64,000 nucleotides of DNA from Carposina sasakii. Taxonomy: Eukaryota > Arthropoda > Insecta > Lepidoptera > Carposinidae. Below are positions 57,803 to 64,000 of the stretch, piece after piece. The translations under genes were made by a program, and so were the position numbers. Where the stretch lies: NCBI GenBank assembly GCA_014607495.2, contig CP053161.1, positions 7,697,115-7,761,114 on the forward strand. Direction: 5' to 3'. The notes beneath the pieces were generated by a model. The model ran no database searches. It was not told the DNA's origin and worked only from the letters and a program-made list of their open reading frames with translations. Each line of letters opens with the position of its first letter. Position 1 is the first letter of the stretch.

Positions 57803-58050
57803 ATAAATAAATAAATAAATAAACGAGCCCAAACTCGATGTGGATGCGTCGTTTAATTACAGAGTACTATGGCCACCTTCCAGCTCCATTATCAGATCAA
57901 CTCTATGTCATAATAATATTGTATTGTCATCCGATTAATACATGTATGCAAAATTTCGGCTCAATCGGAAACCGGGAAGTGGATCAAATTTAACTTGCAA
58001 GATTTGGTTACAGACAATGGGACAAGGAAACTAAATAAAAGCTTTTAAAT
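57803..58050 (+). repeat. (AAAT)n tract and CGAGCCCAAACTCGATGTGG repeat
   Basis: A tetranucleotide tract (about 57801-57825) is followed by a repeat common in Lepidoptera, with GGCCACCTTCCAGCTCCAT, TCGGAAACCGGGAAGTGGAT and the end AACTAAATAAAAGCTTTTA. Class not certain; probably a non-LTR or Helitron part. Confidence 0.55.
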
Positions 58051-58369
58051 AAATGATGTGATCTGAAAATAAAAAAACTTAATTTTTCACCTACGCTCTA
58101 CGGAAAGGAATCTGCAAGAAGTATACCTCAGGGTTGAATGCCTGACGTCATGGTCTCGGAGTAGGTACGTAAGCAAACTCTACATGTATGTTCTATGTAG
58201 GTATACAAAAGCCAGTTGAACAGGGATAGGTATTCTTAATTTTCGACCTTAAATTTTCTATTCTTTTCACCGTAAATACTCAATACGACGAGTTAAAGAT
58301 CGAGCACGCATGTACTTATTTTTACCCGACTGCGCGACGCAAAGGAGTGGTATTGTGTTTAACAGCCTA

Positions 58370-58545
58370 TGTATGTATGTATGTATGTTCCTTTGAAGCA
58401 CCACACAGACCAAACGCCTTGACCGATTTTTATGATTCATACGTCAATCGATTCCTCTTAGTCCGGGGAGTGTCACTAAAGACATGACGTTGGTGAAAAT
58501 CCAATATGGCGACTACTGGACGCCATTTTGTGAAAATGTAAAAAA
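58370..58545 (+). repeat. (TATG)n-headed repeat
   Basis: A TATG tract followed by GCACCACACAGACCAAACGC, GGGGAGTGTCACTAAAGACA and CGCCATTTTGTG, a familiar Lepidopteran interspersed repeat. Class not known. Confidence 0.5.
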
Positions 58546-59593
58546 TTAAAGTTGACATACTATATCGAGTTGGGTATCGTTGAATAGGTATTTAAAAATC
58601 ATTATTAGGTTACTCTCAACATTTTTCGATTCGACCAACCGTTTAGGATCTATATCGATTGAAAGTTGCGTAACAACCATTCTCACATACATATAAGTTT
58701 TTAGACAGTAGCAAGACGAAAACTTCTTGCTGCTGAGCATGTTGAGCATGTTTCTTGAAGAGTACCTATAAGAAGCTAGGTACTTATTACAAAAAAGTAT
58801 AAAAAAAACATAATTTAAAAAATCCAAAAACCCGACTGCTTAAAAAAGATCCAAATAATGTATATAATAAATAAACTAAAAAGAAAAAAAAAAGCACTTA
58901 GATGTCCGGTGGTCTAGAATTCTATAATATTATTATGGAATGAATACTATTGAAGAACATAAAATATTTTCTAATGATCGTAACATAACAACTGAACAGT
59001 CGGGATCAATTATCCGACAGCCAAGCTAATATTTCAATGCATGTACTTATTTTTTTGTATTATAAATATTTTATGAAAAAAGTAGGTCGTATTGGTTTTT
59101 TCAAAAACATCAGACTATGATACGCATTTAGCGTTAATAAAACGTTAAATAAATCTATATTATGGTAATTAAGGGCTACAGTGCGATACGATTTTTTATA
59201 ACCACGCTTCCTATACCTACATACCTATACATTTTCTCTAAGTGTGAGCAAGCTAAATAATAACAATAAATTGCCTGTCTAATAACTAATTAATTCCGAG
59301 CAACACCTGCGATCACGCCATCGTTCTATCTACAGGATAAATAAGACAATGATATATAAAAGGTAATATGGAAAGCAAAATTTCCCGTTCGTAAATGCCT
59401 CTAATCCTTCGGTCTAAATAGGGTCGTTTATATCGCAGCGCATTAGGCCTCGGCCACACTCCGCTGTTTCTGAACACAGGACAACAAGGACTTGGCCTTT
59501 TTTTAAAGATAGCCTGTAGTAGCCACTCACCTGGAAGTAGCCACTCTTAGACTTCACCTTACAGTACAATCATAGGCAAACTTATTACTCATC
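58546..59593. other. Non-coding spacer
   Basis: AT-rich. No supported gene. Confidence 0.45.
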
Positions 59594-59716
59594 TAGCAAA
59601 AGCAAAACGATAGCGAAAGTTGTACAAACTTCGCTACTTGTCAAATTCGTATACCTTAAGATGAATTTCAAAAGAATTTTGACAATTTTCGCTATCGTAC
59701 TGCTTCGGCTTTGCTA
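59594..59716. mobile_element. Short foldback MITE
   Basis: TAGCAAAAGCAAAACGATAG and CTATCGTACTGCTTCGGCTT with final TGCTA form imperfect inverted arms; inner blocks GCGAAAGTTGT / ATTTTCGC also pair. 123 bp. Confidence 0.5.
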
Positions 59717-60030
59717 TTGCAAATTAGGTAATCAGGGGGCGGGTGAGGGAATCGGACTCAACACCAGTGTCCAGTGTGGGTTGGAGAGCTTTTGGCCAGT
59801 CACATTGGTTGGTAAGCGAGGTGCAGGTGAAGTTGGCTAAGGTTAGAAGATCCTACCGTAGGATGAACCTAGAGGAACCTACGTAGAAGACGCGACGACA
59901 CGTTCGAAAATACTCGTACATTCTACTGTGGTGTTATTGACGTGCGGGAATGTAGAGGGAGGTAAATGTTAAACAGTAATTAGGTCACACTGCTCTGCTT
60001 TGCATATACTTACTATATTTAACGTTGCAG

Positions 60031-60129
60031 GTCTACATGAATGGATGCATCTCCTTCAAATTCTCCATCAAGGGCATCAAAGACAGCCGACCGAGCTGGG
60101 CCGCGCGCTCGTTCATTCTAATAGGATGA
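60031..60129 (+). CDS. Candidate terminal coding exon, unknown protein
   Basis: The acceptor-like sequence TACTATATTTAACGTTGCAG ends at 60030. The following frame reads VYMNGCISFKFSIKGI, then KDSRPSWAARSFILIG and stops at TGA 60127-60129. Codon use is the main argument: most third positions are C or G (TAC ATG .. TGC ATC TCC TTC .. TCC ATC AAG GGC ATC), unlike the AT-rich flanks. A second frame (LHEWMHLLQI..., open to 60212) also exists, but its codon use is less coding-like. No upstream exon or polyadenylation site was found nearby and no family was recognised, so it may also be an internal or alternative exon, or a chance frame. Confidence 0.45.
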   Translation, partial: VYMNGCISFKFSIKGIKDSRPSWAARSFILIG

Positions 60130-60243
60130 ATGAAACACTAACGAACCCTGCCTCTCATGTAATATGTACCATACGAGCAAGCGATGAAGAACAATCACCT
60201 CATTTAGTTTAAAAGATATGTGTAATCAGATCCTGGGGAATGT

Positions 60244-60540
60244 GTCTACTCTGAAATGGAGCTTTCGAATCTTTCGGTCCGACCGAAGCCCGACCGAATC
60301 GAAGCCTTTAACCCTACTACGAAATTTCTTCGGATTCATTCATCTGAGTTCACAACTCATCCGGAACCATAGAGAATAATTCACATTGACTAATATTATA
60401 AGCTTTCTATTATCTAGCCAAATAGAGTTCGATCGGACCGAATGAAAAAACGGCGCGACTGATCCGATCGAAGGAAGTTCGTAGTAGGAAACACCTCGAT
60501 ATTCGGCCGATACTTCGTTTATCGTCACTTCAGAGTAGAC
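60244..60540. mobile_element. Foldback MITE with 12-bp perfect ends
   Basis: GTCTACTCTGAA at 60244 and TTCAGAGTAGAC ending at 60540; inner inverted blocks CTACTACGAA / TTCGTAGTAG and CGACCGAA / TTCGGCCG. 297 bp, non-coding. Confidence 0.7.
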
Positions 60541-60599
60541 CTCCTGATACGTAGTTAGATAATAAGCTTTAAGAATATTGTTATAATTTCAAGAGGTGT

Positions 60600-61085
60600 A
60601 AGTGAGTTCGACTAATGCCATAGTACCCAAAGTCAACCTCATCTGCCTGTGTTGCGCCTGCTATTTAACCGACGAGGCTGACGCTAAAAGCTTATAATAC
60701 CTACATACATATAATCACGCCTTTATCCCTTACAGGGTAGGCAGAGCACTAAGGGCCGATAGGACTACATCTTGCCACTTCTGACTAATTTTGAGGGTAT
60801 AGTTGAGATGTACAAGTTCGGTTAGTAGTGACAGGTGAAACACCAAGACCCTCTTGTCCCTCTACTGACCTGTAGAGTATGCCTATACCTATTTAAGTAG
60901 AATGAATCGGTTGTCCCATTGGATTCGTTACCGGTAGTTAGATTGTTGTATTTGTGCCCGAAAAGTGGCGGTAGGCTCACCCCTTACCACGTAGGACTTG
61001 ATAAGTTAAATGGTGAAAAGTGGTTGTGTAAATTGCACACTTCTGTCCAAGCTCTTTGGGGGATAATAAGCGTGACTTTGTGTAT
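60600..61085 (+). repeat. Family S repeat, with an insertion
   Basis: Homology to 14480-14705 is interrupted at about 60700-60890 by another S-type tail (ATAATCACGCCTTTATCCC, then GGGTAGGCAGAGCAC). It ends GGGGGATAATAAGCGTGACT. Confidence 0.65.
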
Positions 61086-61195
61086 GTATGTAATTATGTA
61101 TGTAATTTCAAAACAGGTCACGTGAAATCATACATTTACGTGTCGGAAATATAAACACAGACAGATTACGGTTTCATGAAATGCCAGTAATATGA

Positions 61196-61345
61196 AAATT
61201 AAAAAAGTTCTTATTCCTATTCTTTATTGTACACAAAACATAACAATACATAGAAAGAAATTTACAAAGGGAATGCATACAAAGGCGTGCTTATCTCTGC
61301 AAGAGATTTCTTCCAGCATACCAGAAAGCAAAGTGAGACCAAAAG
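61196..61345 (-). repeat. CR1-like LINE 3' UTR
   Basis: On the minus strand it carries AGAAATCTCTTGCAGAGAT and ends GTACAATAAAGAATAGGAATAAG, less its last bases. It is the counterpart of the tail at 9520-9646. Confidence 0.75.
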
Positions 61346-61408
61346 TTATAGAAGTAATAATGTGTACAGAATTAAACTAAGTAACTATAATAAACAAAAA
61401 TTGACTTA

Positions 61409-62258
61409 AAAAAACCGGCCAAGTGCGAGTCGGACTCGCGCACCGAGGGTTCCGTACAAACCTGCAAGGGGTTAAAGGCAATTAGATCTTAGTATTTGAT
61501 ATGAATTTCAACTTGATAGCTCTACGCGTTCATAAGGAAAAAAGTAATAAGTTTATATTTATTAAAAAATATATATTTTGTAATGTTACTAAAAATTTAA
61601 GGTTTTCGGAATTTTTCCTTTATGTGTGCTATAAAACGTTGCTTCATGCCAAATTTCAAGATTCTAGGTCGACTGGAAGTACCCTTTAGGTTTTGATTCC
61701 CTTGCGAGTACTTGCGAGTTTCAAAATATGCAGCTTAAATTGCTGTTTCTTTTGATTTCGTTGACATAGAAGTTTGATTTTGCTACAGCTTAAAGGTATT
61801 ATAGACCTGAGTATTTGGTATGAATTTCAATTTAATACCTCTACGCGTTTATGAGGAAATGGGTAGTAAGTTTAAAATTATTAAAAAAAAAATATTATGT
61901 GATGTAATTAAAAATTTATGGTTTTCGTATTTTTTCCTTTATCTATGCTATAAGACGTTGCTTCGTACCAAATTTCAAGATTCTGAGTTCACGGGAAGCA
62001 TCCTGTAGGTTTTGATTCCCTTGCAAGTGTCGAAAATTTGCGGCATAAACGGCTGTATCTTTTGATTGCGTTGGCTTAGAAGTTTGATTTTTTCACAGCT
62101 TCAAGGGACAGTAGACCTGAGTAATTGATATAAATTTCAGCTTCATACCTCCACGCGTTCCTGAGAAAAAGGGTCTTGACAGACGGACGGACAGACGGAC
62201 AACAAAGTGATCCTATAAGGGTTCCGTTTTTTCCTTTTGAGGTACGGAACCCTAAAAA
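61409..62258 (+). repeat. K-family repeat with internal tandem units
   Basis: Starts ACCGGCCAAGTGCGAGTCGG and GAGGGTTCCGTAC, and ends GAGGTACGGAACCC, so the tips are inverted (GGGTTCCGTAC / GTACGGAACCC). The interior holds two units with a 319-base period (61500-61690 and 61820-62010) and part of a third. A (GACG)n-like tract lies at about 62180. The paired 62-codon frames inside come from this duplication and are not host proteins. Confidence 0.8.
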
Positions 62259-62266
62259 TAATTAAC

Positions 62267-62798
62267 CGACTTCAAACTTTAACAAAAAGCGATAAATAAC
62301 GTAACTAGTTTATCTACTTAATACATATTAAATATCTAAAATTATTTAAATATTTACAACTTAATACCTAATACTTTAACAAAGTCATCTTTAACTATTT
62401 AAGTATTTATAATTATCACTTATTTTTTGGATTCGGTGCCAGCCTAGGTAACATAGTCTGTGGTGTTGATGGACGCGCGCAGCTGGCAAAGCCACGCACA
62501 CGGTAAAATACAATACGGTGTAGTAGGCAGGGCACGCGGTAATGCAATTTCCTATTCTTGGTTTTACTATGAATTTTAGTGTCGGTCAGTTTTCTTAATT
62601 ACATTTATTTGTTTGGCTGGCACCGACTCCAAAAAATAAGTGATAATTATAAATATTTAAATAGTTAAAGAAGACTTTGTTAAAGTATTAGGTATTAAGT
62701 TGTAAATATTTAAATAATTTTAGATATTTAATATGTATTAAGTAGATAAATTAGTTACGTTATGTTATTTTTCGCTTTTTAGTTAAAGTTTGAAGTCG
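62267..62798. repeat. Large inverted repeat, about 180-bp arms
   Basis: The left arm 62267-62444 (CGACTTCAAACTTTAAC to GGTGCCAGCC) and right arm 62615-62798 are nearly identical in inverse, with small indels. They are separated by 170 bases of more GC-rich sequence. The outer tips match the GAAGTCGGTTAA end of family U. Probably a foldback transposon. Confidence 0.8.
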
Positions 62799-62877
62799 AT
62801 ATTTTTTTTTAAAGTCAGTTTATTTCTCGATTTTTAGTTGTGTTAATGCGTTGTGGACTTAAATAGATGCTAATTTA

Positions 62878-63255
62878 TACAGGCTGATTTTTGGTCGTCA
62901 ACGTTCCCGAAAACTACATAATCTCATCATTACGATCATTTTTCTCCTTGGAAGCATACCTGGGAAGTCTGGTTTCCAAAATATTAGGGTCCAAAGTTGA
63001 GTAAAAGACTGCGTTTTTCTGCATAAATGCACATAGACGCGCGTAGCAAGATTTTTTCACGAGAAATAATTAATATCTGTCTATGAAAAAACTAGCATAA
63101 ACACTGAACACTATAAATTTCGCCCGATCAAGTAATAAAAAAATTGTTTCAAAAAAATTTACATCGTTTCTCAGCATTTTTTTTGGCATATACTTTATTT
63201 GATGTATAGAGTATGTACCCTTCATAAAGGGTGGCAACGAAAAAACACCCTGTAT
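62878..63255 (-). mobile_element. TACAGG MITE, copy f
   Basis: Reverse orientation: TACAGGCTGATTTTTGGTCG ... GAAAAAACACCCTGTA. 378 bp. TA precedes it and follows it. Confidence 0.85.
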
Positions 63256-63257
63256 AC

Positions 63258-63955
63258 TTAAGGATTTCATCGTTACCATCTCAGGAGTAGTACCTACCCG
63301 TATAAGTATCACGTTAGCCCTACATATATAGTTTCCATCGACCAATTGCAGTACTGTCTTTCAACTCCTAACCCTTAAGGAGTTCTGTAGTTTCATCATC
63401 AGCACAGCACCATCTGATGTTGATTCAAGTAACACGTTAGTCCTACATACTACTAAAGAGTTTTCATCGACCAATTGCAGTACTGTCTCCCAACTCCTAA
63501 CCGTTAAGGAGTTCTATAGCTTCATCATCAGCACAGCAGCATCAGATGTTGATTCGAGTTCCCCGTTAGCCCTACATACTACTAAATAGTTTCCATCGAC
63601 CAATTGCAGTACTGTCTCCCGTTTCCTAAACGTTAAGGAGTTCTGTAGCTTCATCATCAGCACAGCAGTATCAGATGCTGACACCCTGAAGCATATACCT
63701 GAGTAAGACATGATTACGTAACAAAAGCACCATATGAGCATACAATTTTCGGTGGTTGCCCTAGATTTCTCCTGGATCCCATCATCAGATCCTGACCTGG
63801 TGAAAATAGGACCACCTCAGAAGTGAACTCTATCCAACAAAAAAAAAAAATTTTTAATCCGTCTATAATTGACGGAAATATCGGTGAACATACCTAAAAA
63901 AAAAATATACATACAGACGAATTGAGAACCTCCTCCTTTTTTGAAGTCGGTTAAA
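63258..63955 (+). repeat. Family U repeat enclosing the tandem array
   Basis: After the tandem units come GATCCCATCATCAGATCCTG, GGACCACCTCAGAAGTGAA and TTTTTTGAAGTCGGTTAAAA, the same order as at 27395-27833. The tandem array appears to be part of this mobile unit. Confidence 0.6.
63302..63680 (+). repeat. 129-bp tandem repeat, three units
   Basis: The word CCAATTGCAGTACTGTCT starts at 63342, 63471 and 63600, an exact 129-base period. Each unit contains CTAAC(C/G)(C/G)TTAAGGAGTTCT-like and CATCATCAGCACAGCA blocks. Units differ by a few bases. Confidence 0.9.
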
Positions 63956-64000
63956 AATAAAATATTCATACATAATTAGATACATACAAACAATGAAATA

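Noticed and set aside
59755..59812. Possible exon between AATCAG and GTAAGC
   Set aside because: Splice-like edges, but very short, with no recognisable protein and a phase that would force the less likely frame at 60031.
60031..60212. Alternative frame LHEWMHLLQI... to 60212
   Set aside because: Longer than the chosen frame, but its codon use is less coding-like than the 32-codon frame. It was kept only as an alternative.
63302..63680. CRISPR array
   Set aside because: The three 129-bp units are contiguous without spacers, and the window is insect nuclear DNA.

Overview
The window reads as insect nuclear DNA, almost certainly from a moth or butterfly. It is AT-rich, has long stretches with no gene, and is dense with repeat families typical of Lepidoptera: Helitron-like elements ending in a GC-rich hairpin and CTAG, CR1-type LINE tails, RTE tails, tRNA-derived SINEs, hAT and TACAGG-ended MITEs, and the 'CGGCCAAGTGCGAGTCGGAC' repeat. 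There is no bacterial operon, plasmid or CRISPR content. All family names rest on termini, target duplications and remembered consensus features; no database was searched.

Host genes are sparse. The best-supported gene is on the minus strand at about 30.7-32.4 kb. A first coding exon with a signal peptide (32178-32298) joins, in compatible phase, to a second exon (30675-30863) that is open throughout and bounded by good splice sites. It looks like the 5' part of a secreted or extracellular protein; its later exons were not found. A second, weaker candidate is a short plus-strand terminal exon at 60031-60129. Everything else that codes is transposon debris: a broken reverse transcriptase (7743-9188, minus) and two LINE C-termini (about 9256 and 56283, plus).

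Layout. 1-5.6 kb: Helitrons, a long inverted repeat pair and a K-family repeat. 5.6-6.6 kb: a hAT-type element with another inside it. 7.7-9.6 kb: LINE remnants. 14.5-17.3 kb: a MITE, tRNA-derived SINEs and a SINE palindrome split by a Helitron dimer. 18.7-19.1 kb: a TACAGG MITE. 22.5-23.0 kb: a foldback element carrying a hammerhead ribozyme candidate. 26-28.2 kb: tandem ATT-tailed repeats and a composite SINE. 30.4-32.4 kb: the minus-strand gene, with a hAT-type copy in its intron 1. 33-40 kb: MITEs and a Helitron with a MITE inside. 42-47 kb: more MITEs and a 930-bp hAT element with a perfect 8-bp target duplication. 48-50.1 kb: a Helitron cluster. 55-57.2 kb: LINE ends. 60-64 kb: foldback and tandem repeats.

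The window is notable for insertion history that can be read directly. Several insertions have their empty site preserved elsewhere in the same window: Helitron 27-506 versus 55780/55781, the Helitron dimer 16116-16799 versus the opposite palindrome arm, and the nested hAT 5853-6409 versus about 31998. Together these give base-level evidence for A|T insertion without duplication (Helitrons) and for 8-bp duplication (hAT). The most novel item is the hammerhead-type ribozyme candidate, whose predicted cleavage site lies within 2 nt of the end of a 177-bp inverted repeat.
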